A stretch of DNA of 64,000 bases from Holothuria scabra (taxonomy: Eukaryota > Echinodermata > Holothuroidea > Aspidochirotida > Holothuriidae). The stretch spans positions 47,273,082-47,337,081 of the forward strand of contig CM074193.1 of the NCBI GenBank assembly GCA_037179385.1. The letters are read 5' to 3'. Positions 1 through 10,715 of the stretch are shown piece by piece. The notes under the pieces were generated by a model. The model was not told the origin of the DNA, made no database searches, and saw nothing but the letters and a program-made list of their open reading frames with translations. The position numbers and the translations under genes were made by a program. Positions within the stretch are counted from its first letter, which is position 1, and the number at the start of each line of letters is the position of its first letter.

Positions 1-2160
1 GGGGGGGCACTTGCCCCTCCCCCGGGCAATAAATTTGAAAAAAGGTATAAAAATCAAAGAAAAAAACGAACACAATGTACTTTCCAAATTTCTGTGCGAA
101 AAATAGGCTGTAGAAATGCCATTTTCAGTTATCTTGGAGGCATTCCAGGCCGAAATTTTTGCATGCTTCGTGTCAATTCATGGTGACTTTTGAGGTTTTT
201 GCCCCCCCTAGAAATTTTGCTTCCCCCCCCCCCGATTTTTTTTTTCTGTGGACGTCCATTGACATGTGCAAGCTTCTCCCTTACCCCCATCCCCTTTTAC
301 TATCCCACCATTATCAAATTAGAAACTTAATAAAAACACTTGAAAATATCTGTGCCAGTCGCAAAGATTCATCACTTGAGTTGAATAGGAACTTAGAATG
401 AAAAATTTGGAGCAGTTCTTTTCAAGGTGATGAACATGAAGTAGTTGTATTATAATAGTATAGTTTACCGAATTGAAACACTATGGCAAACACAGATATG
501 ACTGACTGTATTGGTTTATTAATAATTACTGATTGGAGTAGTACAAGGAAAGGTGGACCTCAAAGGAAAGAGTGTTAGTATTCGTCATAATTAATGAGGC
601 CATTTCTGCCTGCCAACTCTTATTTTATGCATACCGACCTCCATGATGTCCCTTACTGTGTGTCGGCAGAACCTCACCCTCTACCTCATTAGTCCCATAC
701 TTTGCCTGCCCAACCCCACCCCTACCAGTCCAATTCCTGTCTGTCTAATGCCATCATCTTTCTGCCCAACCCACTCTTACCTTTTCAACACCACCTATTT
801 AAATGCTTCTTAAACACTTCCAGTGAGGGGGCTTCTCTGATTGATCTTGGGAAAGATGCTCAAATCAGAATGAGGACTACTACTTTTTGTTGTCAGAATG
901 TGAAGCCTAGTACGATCCGAAAAGGACCAAAGTGACTGGTAATGAGTGTTATAATGGCTTTGTTTGTGGCTACCTTGGGGCAAAAATGGTGAAATTTTCT
1001 TTTGTTACTGCTTTTGCCATCAGTTTTGTGTATGCATAAATTATTCTATAAGGGTCACTTCCTTTTGCCCTAGATAATATTTCATTCATCTTCCTCTAGC
1101 CATGTGAAATCTTTCAAAGATTTGTCTTCAAATGCAGCTTTTTTCTTGTCAGACACTTTGAATGAGATTTACATTCTCTTTTTTCTATTTTTTCCAGTTT
1201 ATTTATGGTTGTCATTGTTACTTGTTTGATAAGAATAAAAATGATACTCAATATGTTTTAATCATTTCAATCAAGTATTGCTAAAGTGTATGCATGCTTT
1301 AACGAAAAATTAATAAAAAATATAAATCTGTAAACTACATATCTTTGTCAGTACAGAGTTAAAAAAATAGTTTCAAAAATGAAGAAAAATGTACAATCAC
1401 TTCATCTGTGATGCATGTGTACACATAATGCATATCAAGTGGTTGTGGAAATAAACAAATAAAAAAATGTTGCTGAGATTGATGTGTGTGTATTTTATTT
1501 ATTTCTTTGATTTGTCATTTAAAATAATTCTCTCAGAATACTCATGATCTGTATTTTAATAAATAAATGGTACTAGTTGGGGAATTATTAAAACTTTGAC
1601 GGAAGATATTGAGTAAAAATCTATCTTTAATTTATGAGCAATGGCTAACATGTTCTATATATAAACCAATTAATGGTATGAGTTATGCTTCCAGTTTCTT
1701 CTGTGGTTACAGTCCTACATTCCAACATCCCCAAATTCCGACAAATCCTTACCTTTCCAACACATGCCTTGTTCCGAGTTCCGACACCCCTATGTTCTGA
1801 GAACTCGACCGTAGATGAATATAGAGATCGAAATATAGGAGAGTTACATTAATATCATGGGGATACAGTCCCCTAGTTGGGCAGACCGACAAGAGGAATG
1901 AGCATTAGTCGAACGTTCCTAAAATGCTGCCATGAGTTCAAATGGTGTGTAAAGGTAGTGTGACATGTCAACAAAATGGCCTAACTTCACTTGGCAGTCG
2001 GGAGTGAACTTTGTTAGGAAAAATCCCAATAATTCCATATCTTTTACGGTTCTCAATATATACCTCTTCAAATTGGGAATGTTTGTAAAACATCTTCTCG
2101 TTTATGCAAAAATAATGACGTGGAGTGTTCCAACAGGGTTGGCATTTCTTTTATTAGGGC
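1..2160. other. no gene seen; transposon-end debris and AT-rich sequence
   Basis: The first 30 bases (GGGGGGGCACTTGCCCCTCC) and the C-rich run near 222 resemble the G-rich ends of the CAGTGGCGTA element family. The rest is AT-rich with no frame above 80 codons and no recognisable domain. Confidence 0.4.
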
Positions 2161-2165
2161 TATAT

Positions 2166-2420
2166 TAATTATCTCTTAATTACTCATCAGATAGTTTGTG
2201 GTTTGGTAGTTGATACTGATGATTTTCAAGGACAATTTAAACTTCCAAAATAAAACCCTCAGGACAAGCTAATGTTACAATTGTCCGTGAAATGAAAATT
2301 GTGAAAACAAAGGATAACATTAATCATGTATGGCATGTCCCTCTCATGACATCAGAAGATTTGCATATTGAGCTCAATTTTTGATTCCTTGCAGAAGGCA
2401 GGCAAGGAATCCATGCGATG
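2166..2420 (+). repeat. dispersed repeat family R1, copy 1
   Basis: The segment beginning ATCTCTTAATTACTCATCAG recurs at 13,830-14,035 (+) and, reverse-complemented, at about 59,515-59,740. Shared pieces are TTTCAAGGACA, CATGTCCCTC / TATCCCTCTCATG and GATTTGCATATTGAGCTCA. At this copy it runs directly into the hairpin TTCCTTGC...GCAAGGAA (2389-2411) that begins the AGGTCA-rich repeat. Confidence 0.75.
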
Positions 2421-2760
2421 GTGATGTAGTATGTGTGTATGTGTGTGACACCCGCTTGTAAACAGGATATCTCAAGAAGGGTAACTCGGAGAGATCTCAA
2501 ACTTGGCACGTAGATTGCCCACATTAAGTAGATGATCCCTAATGTTATTGGTGGAGGTCAAAGGTCATTTGGGGTCACCAAAGGTCAAATGGTAAATACC
2601 TTCGAAATTGCCTGTAAACACAATATCTTCAGCAGGAAAAATGTGAGTGATCTCATACTTACCATGTGGATTGCCCATATTGAGTAGATGATGCCTTTTG
2701 TTCTTATTGGAGGTCAAAGGTCATTTAGGGTCATCAGAGGCTAAACCTTGCAAATACTAC
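2385..2760 (+). repeat. AGGTCA-rich repeat, two monomers
   Basis: After the TTCCTTGC/GCAAGGAA hairpin and a GT-rich stretch, two monomers about 158 bp apart each carry GAGGTCAAAGGTCATTT and then GGGTCA. These are direct repeats of the nuclear-receptor half-site AGGTCA with one-base spacing (DR1). The same family fills 60.9-61.3 and 62.8-64.0 kb. Confidence 0.8.
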
Positions 2761-2769
2761 ATCTCAAAA

Positions 2770-5080
2770 AGGGTAACTGTACAGAGTTAATATTCATTAG
2801 TGGATAGGGTGAAAGAGTTTTTGAAAGGCATGGGTAATGTAAGATGCATGGGTAAGCTTTTGGAATCCACTTCATTATGTAAATGATCAAGTTGGGTAAT
2901 TTGAAAATATGTACTGAAGCAAGCTCATGGTATTAAAATGATCTAAAGTGCATAAAAGTGCACATTATTTGGCACAGTTTTTATGTTGATTTTGGTTTGA
3001 AGTTTTGCCCTATTACATTTAGTGCCAGTATTAATACACATAAGAGTAAGTGGGTCGAACAAAATTTAAAAAAGTTAAAAGGAAAAATCTGTTCATCAGG
3101 CTGACATGTTAATTACTTCATCTTTGTCATGGGTATGCTGATTTTGTCACAAGTATCTGGCCTATAGATTTTCATGGAATTTATTTCCTACTGTTAAGTT
3201 GAAGTTTCTAGCAGTGTCTGGAACATGTGATTTAAACAAAGGCTGAATGAGGGTCATTTGTGGACATAGTCTGAACATATTGGAGAAGGCTTCCTTGCCC
3301 ACAAAGCAGAGGAATTGTTCAGTGGGGAACTTTATAAGTGTAAACTTTGAACAGATCAAGAGAAATGTGGGCACATATAAGCATATTTATGCAAAATAAT
3401 AAAAGTCGAGTTGCAATACAGAATGTGTACAGATTTATGAAACGTCAAAATCAAAACTCTCTACGTAGTACAAGTGTTTAAGCACATGTGCGACACGGTT
3501 CATGGATGAATACTTTGCAAAAAAAAAAAACAAAAAAAAAACAATGTGCTCTCCGACGCACCAGCATTGTACTGTGCTCAGATTTATTTTCCCCTGGTCA
3601 TCGTTTGGATAGGTTCAAGTTTTGCGAGTTTGTTATTGTCAGCAGTACTGTTATCTTTGTTGGTAACTTCAGAATTTGTGTTTGCTAGTGCTAAATGTGC
3701 TACCATTTTACATAGACACTTATAAAGCTTAAACAAAAAGGGAAGGGGCCAACCCCATAAGCCCCTAATATCAGTTCTTGGAACTTGGGAGCTATGCAAG
3801 AACAATCAGTCGGGATAACCTCAGCTCAATTTAAAAGAACAATCATGTTATTGTACAAAGGAGTTTCATATGATTAGCCACTAACGTAGCTACAGGATCA
3901 GGGTGCAATTTCCCCCGTGGCCCGTGGCAAAACCGGAAAATCGGAAATTTGCCATCTAGTGTCACACCAGATGATCAAGTAAATCCACAGTACGGTTCAC
4001 TCCAACCTTTCTTTCACAAAATTTCGAATCCTCTCCAATACAAGCTCCATATTAAAAATATTTGCAAAAAGGCACAATATTCCTGCGCCGCAAATCGCAC
4101 TCCCAAATGCAGCAATTCTAACGGTCTATAAGAAAATCAAAGTTTGGAAACTACCTGGTCTGAAAACAAAAAAATCGGAAATTTTCCCTATGTGAAAACC
4201 AGATAATCAACTGAAGTCTTGTTTCATAAAATTCAAATTTTCTTTAATATATAAGCCCTCAATTTTTAAGTGAAGGTCCAAAAAGGCAACAAGTTACGGA
4301 AACTTTATAACTGCTGTCGGAAAGCCTCAATCCGCAGGCGCGTCAGATAACATACCGACAATGTAACAAGAACAATCTTCAGTCGTCGTGTAATCTCGGA
4401 TTTGTTAATACTAGTGTGAACTAGACCCTTCAGTTATCCCTACAAGCTCCAGAAATTTCTTTATAGGAAATCCAGAATCAAATATGTCAACATAAATATT
4501 TGTTCAAAGGTAAAGGTTTGGCGTGCTTTGTGCACCGCAAAAAGTTGAACAATTTCGTTGCCCCCTGGAATAAGTCTATTTACGCCACTGTGACGAGTAT
4601 GGTAATACATGTTTCATTATTACACGGCAAGAAGGAACTATTTCAAATGTAAGTTTTCAATCAGAACTTTATAAATGCAGCTTTTAAGATCTCCAAAGTA
4701 TCATTTTGCCCATTTTTTCAGGAAAATGATAACAGTACGTTTAATGTGGTATTTTAAAGTCATTTTGCCGATTTGCTTAATTTACTGAAGTGAACAATTG
4801 ATTGCAAATGAAAGCTCAGAACAATGACTGCTTAAATTCTGCTCACAGACCTGGGAAATAAGTTACCAGCATGTCTGAGGGGCCTGGACTTTCCAAACTT
4901 GTCTGGGTGTTCCCGTGCACTTAATGACGGTGGCCCTCCCGGCGCTCAGGTACCGGTCGCGTCAGAAAGCCACGAAAATATGCAACCCTCCCTGAGCCCT
5001 CCATCAAGAAAACTGGTGTTTGTACTGGTTATACTAGCAGGTTGTGCAAATAAATCAAACTCGAGGCAAGTTGATGGATC
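2770..5080. other. no gene seen
   Basis: AT-rich sequence with unsupported short frames. There is a poly-A/C run near 3,520-3,543 and sequence mentioning CCCCGTGGC near 3,913 that may be transposon debris. Confidence 0.4.
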
Positions 5081-5082
5081 TC

Positions 5083-5631
5083 TTATGTGTGTGTGCGAGG
5101 GGGCGGGGCTGGTTTTATAATATGCTTACTTGGCCACAACTTGAATAGCAAGCTCTTCACTAGTATATTTGGAAGTCGCGTCAAACAGTCAGAACACGAA
5201 AGCAATTGCTGCACAGGTAATGTTCTGGCGGGTCCATGCACCCCAAAATATAAATTCATAAAACTTAAAATTTTGGACACAAGTGCCCAGATCACCCAGA
5301 TAATGGGATAAGAAAATGGATGCCCTACATATAATACGTTCAATATATTAAAAAAGTGAACATAAATATCGTACAAATTTTTAGATAAGATGTTTTTTAA
5401 AAATAAATGATCATGTAACGTTAAAAAAATCCAAAGTTTCCACCATTTTGTTTTGGCAGCCAATGATGTGAGATCCAGATAGCCTGCGTTACTACCTATT
5501 TTTTCATAACTGTCACATCTTTGTTTCAAAGTATCGCAAATATAAGTTGGTCTGCTGGCGCCACGTATTGTCTCTTGACGTAGTAGGCAGGCTATCTTTT
5601 GTCTGGTGGCCCCTATTTTGTTATAGGCCAA
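5083..5631 (-). CDS. unidentified 182-codon ORF
   Basis: This is the longest frame outside the SOBP-like gene. The N-terminal third is mixed and protein-like (MAYNKIGATRQKIACLLRQE). The middle is hydrophobic and aromatic (NILNVLYVGHPFSYPIIWVIW), which could be one or two membrane segments or just translated AT-rich DNA. The C-terminus reads into low-complexity PAPPPRTHT. No family is recognised and no splice or promoter signals single it out. It may be a repeat fragment. Confidence 0.2.
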   Translation of the reverse strand: MAYNKIGATRQKIACLLRQETIRGASRPTYICDTLKQRCDSYEKIGSNAGYLDLTSLAAKTKWWKLWIFLTLHDHLFLKNILSKNLYDIYVHFFNILNVLYVGHPFSYPIIWVIWALVSKILSFMNLYFGVHGPARTLPVQQLLSCSDCLTRLPNILVKSLLFKLWPSKHIIKPAPPPRTHT

Positions 5632-5748
5632 TAATTATTACAACTGTACCGACGTCTCTATGTTCCGATACACGTAACATTTATACACCGTCCTTACCTA
5701 ATCTAACCTAATCCTTATACTGACCACAACATTAACTTTTGGAATATA

Positions 5749-6123
5749 TTGAGAGGCGGTCAGAACGACAATGTCGGGACAGGGGACTGTTCCTTTAGGC
5801 CAACATATTTTTCACTGATTAGAAAGTCTGCCAACCAATCCAATGTGGCATTCGAACTCCAAATCATGCTTTTTTTTTCAGAAGTCTTCCCTACATCGAA
5901 AATGACAGTGGGGAATCATCTCGTAGGAGATTTGAAAAACAAATTAATAAGAAAGAATCATTTTGGAAAATTTAGAATTGCGGCAAAAATAGAAATAAAA
6001 GGGGAAAATCATTTAGGAGTAACTAGTCAACGTTTTACAGTTGGATGTCCAATGTTGAGGTACTTCGATGAGAATGGTCTGTTGGTGGATGGACTTTTCC
6101 CTTTAAACTCTTTTGTACACTAA
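5749..6123 (+). CDS. unidentified 124-codon ORF
   Basis: The frame reads MRGGQNDNVGTGDCSF... SKMTVGNHLVGDLKNK... and ends NSFVH. No motif or family is recognised. It stands alone in repeat-rich DNA and could be chance. Confidence 0.15.
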   Translation: MRGGQNDNVGTGDCSFRPTYFSLIRKSANQSNVAFELQIMLFFSEVFPTSKMTVGNHLVGDLKNKLIRKNHFGKFRIAAKIEIKGENHLGVTSQRFTVGCPMLRYFDENGLLVDGLFPLNSFVH

Positions 6124-6555
6124 CAAATAAAAACAAACGGTCCAGCTATAAAATTTATCTTGGCATGCACCTGTTCACCATCCAGCTGTAACAAGTGAGT
6201 ACTTTTATCACTTCAGACCTATATTCACCGTCATTTAAAGTGACATCTGGTGGCTTCAAGATATCTCACTAATCATAGACCTGCGTTGGTTATTCTAGTT
6301 TAAAATGCCTTCACTTCTCAATAAAGCCACCCTAAAGCGTTATGTAATGTGGACACGTCGCCCCAGATTCCTTTTGTTTTTCTCTACAATTAATTCCCTG
6401 TTTGCAGAGATGGGGACAAGTCGTTTCTTGCAATTCCACGCAGTTAATGCGAGTCTTAAGTACCAGTTATGTCAGCTGCAAGTCAAGTCGCAATAAGAAG
6501 TCAAGTCTCAAGTCATATGGTTTGCTTGCAAGTCCAGTCGTAAACTAGTGTGTTA

Positions 6556-6708
6556 CAGTGGCGTACCCACGGGGGGGGGGTGGCTCCCCATGACCCAACC
6601 TTACAATGCAAAAACACCTAAAATAGCGGTTTTTCTCTCTATCCTTAGAGCTTTCCCTCATGCCGTGCCCCCAGCCCCCATTACACAATAATCCTGGCTA
6701 CGAGCCTG
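6556..6708 (-). mobile_element. hAT-like MITE, copy 1 (153 bp)
   Basis: The element runs from CAGTGGCGTACCCACGGGG to CTGGCTACGAGCCTG and is flanked by a perfect 8-bp duplication GTGTGTTA (6548-6555 and 6709-6716). Its body is the reverse complement of the copy at 8,838-9,028, sharing AAAAACACCTAAAA with TAGCG and CTATCCTTAG. An 8-bp duplication is typical of the hAT superfamily. The assignment rests on that and on the short inverted ends. Confidence 0.8.
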
Positions 6709-6939
6709 GTGTGTTATTAAAAGTCCACCATGACATCCAACAACCCGACCGTGCCGGGTTTGCAGATGGTCAGATGTTTTTTGGCTGTCAGTGGTGTAGT
6801 ACTTGTTTTGCACAATTCACAAGTACAACATTTAGTGTTGCTTGAAATATAAATTATATTCGAAATTATTTATTCACGGAACAGGACTGTTTCCTTAAGC
6901 GGAGACGTAGTCAGTCACGGAGACATGGGACACAATGAT

Positions 6940-7400
6940 ACCCCATACCTTACAGATGGTTTGACCCCTTGAAGTTACTTAGGCCATCTAAGTCATTCAC
7001 AAAAAAGTGTAAGATTGACCCCAGCCGCTGGGTCTAGACCCCAGACCCCCCCAAAACCCCCCATGGACGGTTGAATTTACCCCATCTCTTACATGGACCA
7101 AACGTGGTCAAAAGGAAGTAGTATGGCACGTTATTAAAAATAGGCAAATCTAACAACATTTCCGGTCTGGAAGGTGTTGTTTATTCCCCACCCCCCACAC
7201 AAAATGCCCCCTCCCCCAGATGGTTCAATTCACCCCATCTCTTACATGGACCAAACGTGGTCAAAAGGAAGTCGTATGACACGCCATTTAAAATAAAGCA
7301 AATCTGACAACATTTCCGGTCGGGAAGGTGTTGTTAAACCCCCACAAAGTGCCCCTTCCCCAGATAGTTGAATTCACCCCATCTCTTACATGGACCAAAC
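6940..7400. repeat. left arm of the 3-kb inverted-repeat element
   Basis: A unique outer segment (6940-7050) is followed by three diverged units of about 140 bp, each with a CACCCCATCTCTTACATGG core, a C-rich stretch and the TTCCGG...GAAGGTGTTGTT block. Confidence 0.8.
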
Positions 7401-7747
7401 TTAGTAAAAAAGAAGAAGTATTACAAGCTGTTAGAAATGAGACACAAAAACCAAATCTGGTAGACATTAAGTACTTGAAAATAACTCAACCCCATTCAGA
7501 TATCAAACTTTGATTGACAGGTCTCTTTGTTCCCATGGTCAGGCCATGTTTACTTTCTCTTTCCTAATAATGATCAACCTCTTTCACAAAGGGGACGAAA
7601 GAATATCGTGCATCCAGAAACTAGATGGCAGTGCTCTACGACCATGCTCACGATGACCACTTCAGAAGATAAGGCGCATACATCTCATTGCAAGACGGTG
7701 GCTATCTTCAACAAGGTGTAACCAAACCACAATATTACCACTCAAAT

Positions 7748-8329
7748 ATGGCTGAAAAGAAGAAGATGGGTGTTATCAAGTGGTATGGTTCGATGGTGAT
7801 ACTTCACCAACATCTTAAGATGTTTGCAGAGAAGCCGATTTCTTCCAGGGAATTTAAGGGGAAGGTAAGCAACAACATGCCTGTTCAGTACATTTTGCTA
7901 CCTCTCTGTTCATATTTCAATTTTAGCAGTTGTGTCTACGATTTATTTCCAACACTCTGAATAGCATTTGGCTCAAACGAACCTTTTCAATAATGCAATC
8001 CATAATTCCTGTGTACCTAGGGAGAACAGTGCCAGTGTACTTAATGGTTAACCCATGTTAAAGAAAAATGAAAAAAAATTATTATAAACAACATCTTTTG
8101 CTGGGGGCGTGACAAATGATTATATCAGTCAAAAAAAAAACCAGGCATTCGGAAAAATGACATAATTTCTCTAAGGGTAAACTTGTTCTTACACATAACA
8201 TAATAGGACAAATTTTCTGATTTGTTTATCGTAGCGGAATAGGTGGATAACTCTGAAGATGAAGACGAAGAAAGTGACAGCGACAACAAGAGCAGTGAAG
8301 GCAGTGACGGTGAGGAACACAAATCATGA
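7748..8329 (+). CDS. candidate two-exon gene fragment carried by the inverted-repeat element
   Basis: Exon A 7748-7864 starts at ATG and reads MAEKKKMGVIKWYGSM... ISSREFKGK to an AAG|GTAAGC donor in phase 0. The frame is open upstream to 7673. Exon B 8243-8329 follows an AATAG acceptor in phase 0 and reads VDNSEDEDEESDSDNK then SSEGSDGEEHKS and TGA. The join would give a 67-residue protein with a basic/aromatic start and a strongly acidic serine tail. No family is recognised. It could be the end of a transposase-associated gene or a captured host fragment. The acceptor is mediocre; a stronger TTTATCGTAG site nearby gives another frame. Confidence 0.3.
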
Positions 8330-8589
8330 AGACGTTAAACAAACACAATTATGTTTTGCATTAGTTGGTCCTCAGTTAACTCTTCAGAGGGGAATTTTTA
8401 TTCTCCTACATTAAAAAAAGTTAATATTGAACGAGCTCTCCCAGCTTTAACGTATGCTTTTCATGACGGGAGGGCTCTTACAGGGTTTCTTACTCTTTAC
8501 TAGTCTTTTTGTTCGAGCTTAACTTATAAGAATATTTTTATCATGTGAGTAATTCAAATCCATGTAGCTTATGGAGTCTTTGTGGAAGG

Positions 8590-9923
8590 TGGTTCTGACA
8601 AAGGTTTCCCATATTAAAATGTTGTCAGGTGTTCCTTTTCCTAACGTACTGCAATTTTTTTTTTTGGTCCATGTAATAAATTGGAAAATAAGCAAGACAT
8701 GGAGTGGGGTTACTGAGGGATCTTACAACACCTTTCAAATTTTTATTTCAGATTTTTTTTAAGATTTTCTTTTTTAATGACGTGTCATACTACTTTTTTT
8801 TAATAGCGTATGGTCCATGCATGAGATGGGATAAATTCAGGCGCGTAGCCAGGATTGTGTCATGGGGGAAGGGGTGGTGTCATACAGGGGGGTTTGGGGG
8901 CACGGGACGAGGGAAAAGTCTAAGGATATAGAGAAAAATCGCTATTTTTAGGTGTTTTTGCAGTCCAAGGTTGGGGCATGGGGGATCTGACCCGCCAACC
9001 ACCACCCCCCCCCGTGGCTACGCCACTAGATAAATGTAACCGTCGGGGGCACTTTGTAGGGGTCTTACAACACTTTCCCGACTCGAAATATTGTTAGATT
9101 TGCCTTTTGGTAATGTACTGTCATATAACTTTCTGCTAACAAAGTTTAGGTCCATGTATTAGATGGTGTAAAGTTAAACCGTCGGGGCAACCAGTTTGTT
9201 AGGGTTAGGATGGGGTGAATTCAACCATCAGGGGAGGGAGAACTTTGGGAGGGTCTAACAACACCTTCCCGACAGGAAATGTTGCTAGATTGACCTTTTT
9301 CGTAATGATGTGTCAAACTAATTCCTTTTGACTAAATTTGCTCCATGCAAGAGATGGGGTGAATTCAACCATTAGGGGAGGGAGAACTTTGTGGGGGTCT
9401 AACAACACCTTCCCGACAGGAAATGTTGTTAGATTTACCTTTTTCGTAATGACGTGGTTTACTAATTCCTTTTGACGAAATTAGCTCCATGTAAGAGATG
9501 GGTTGAATTCAACCATCTGGGGGAGGGGCACTTTGTGGGGTTTTACAACACCTTCCCGACAGGAAATGTTAGATTTAGCTTTTTCGTAATGACGTGTCAT
9601 ACTACTTCCTTTTGACTAAATTTGCTCCATGTAGGAGATGGGGTGAATTCAACCGTCTGGAGAGGGGGAACTTTGTGGGGGTCTAACAACACCTCCCCAA
9701 CCGGAAATGTTGTTAGATTTGCCATTTTCGTAATATAGTGTCATACTATACCTTTTGACTAAGTTTGGTCCATGTAAGAAATGGGGTGAATTTAACCGTC
9801 CGGGTTTTCAGGGGGGTCTGGGGTCTAGGCCCAGCGGCTGGGGTCAATCTTACACTCTTTTTGTGAATGACTTAGATGGCCTTAGTAACTTCAAGGGGTC
9901 AAACCATCTGTAAGGTATGGGGT
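8590..9923. repeat. right arm of the 3-kb inverted-repeat element
   Basis: Five to six units complementary to the left arm, the innermost strongly diverged, interrupted by the 191-bp MITE at 8,838-9,028. The outer 110 bases mirror the left end. Confidence 0.8.
8838..9028 (+). mobile_element. hAT-like MITE, copy 2 (191 bp)
   Basis: The element runs from CAGGCGCGTAGCCAGG to GTGGCTACGCCACTA, flanked by GATAAATT (8830-8837) and GATAAATG (9029-9036), an 8-bp duplication with one change. Removing it restores a tandem unit of the surrounding inverted-repeat element (GATGGGATAAAT then GTAACCGTCGGGGGCAC), so it inserted after that element was in place. Confidence 0.82.
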
Positions 9924-9929
9924 GAAATC

Positions 9930-10710
9930 TTCTGTCACAGGCTCTGGGCCTATTTAAGGCTTCACAAACCACTGATTAAAGTATGCCCACAATCTGCTAC
10001 GCAGGCAAGGAACAGGTCTGCCAGGAACTTTGATTTCGAGTACAGCATTCATAGGTCTAAAGTCGGTCAGTCCGTTCCAGGCCAAGTTGACACTATAGGG
10101 GTAAGTTTTGTAGCAAGGCTTACTGCCAAAGAACACTATATAATACATCCTCAGTAGCGATCAATTTGACCCGTTTTCAGTTTTCGATGGACAATTTCTC
10201 AAGTTCTCCATTTAAAGGGCAAGAATAACCACCCACTGAGTTAGTGCATTTGTAGTGCTGTCTCATGATTAGCTGTTGAGTGTCATGTGACAATTTTTCT
10301 CTTCAAATGTGAAGTTTACTTCAAATAACTGATTGGTTCCTTGAACATGCAAATCTGAAGTTATAAAATATGATGAAACATATACCTTGAAGAGAAAAAA
10401 GAAAATTGTGATATTTAGCTGTCACGGTCGATGCAAAATAACTGAAGGTTGGGGGACATGCTCTTCACTCTTTCCTCCGTACTAGGGTATAGCACTTGAC
10501 ACCTGGTGCAGCTCTTTGAGCAAAATTCCTCGGCGGCATCAGAATTACTAAGTGAAGTGAATGGGATAGTGTGATGACCTCACAGACTTTCTATTGTAGT
10601 AACCCACTATATTAAAAAAAACATTCAATGCTGTGAAAATCACGGTCATTCTTCCGCGGGGACGGTGCCAGGGTTATTGTGATAGGAAGGGCAAACTATC
10701 ATGAGTTGAA
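9930..10710. other. no gene seen
   Basis: Mixed sequence with overlapping frames on both strands (9876-10157 and 9954-10148), neither convincing. Confidence 0.4.
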
Positions 10711-10715
10711 TGCAG

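Larger units (their letters stand above)
6940..9923. mobile_element. about 3-kb inverted-repeat (foldback/TU-like) element with tandem-repeat arms
   Basis: The outer 110 bases of each end are inverted copies: from CCATACCTTACAGATGG on the left to CCATCTGTAAGGTATGG on the right, through GTAAGATTGACCCCAGC / GGGGTCAATCTTAC. Inside these, each arm is built of units of about 140 bp with CCATCTCTTACATGGACC on the left (7,083; 7,223; 7,378) and its complement on the right (about 8,813; 9,150; 9,350; 9,485; 9,625; 9,768), plus TTCCGGTCGGGAAGGTGTTG. The right arm has about twice as many units. This architecture recalls sea-urchin TU and other foldback elements. A different transposon class cannot be excluded. 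Confidence 0.75.

Noticed and set aside
8125..8322. Minus-strand serine-rich frame
   Set aside because: It is the complement of the acidic exon-like segment at 8243-8329, whose GAA/GAC codons read as serine/leucine-rich on the other strand.
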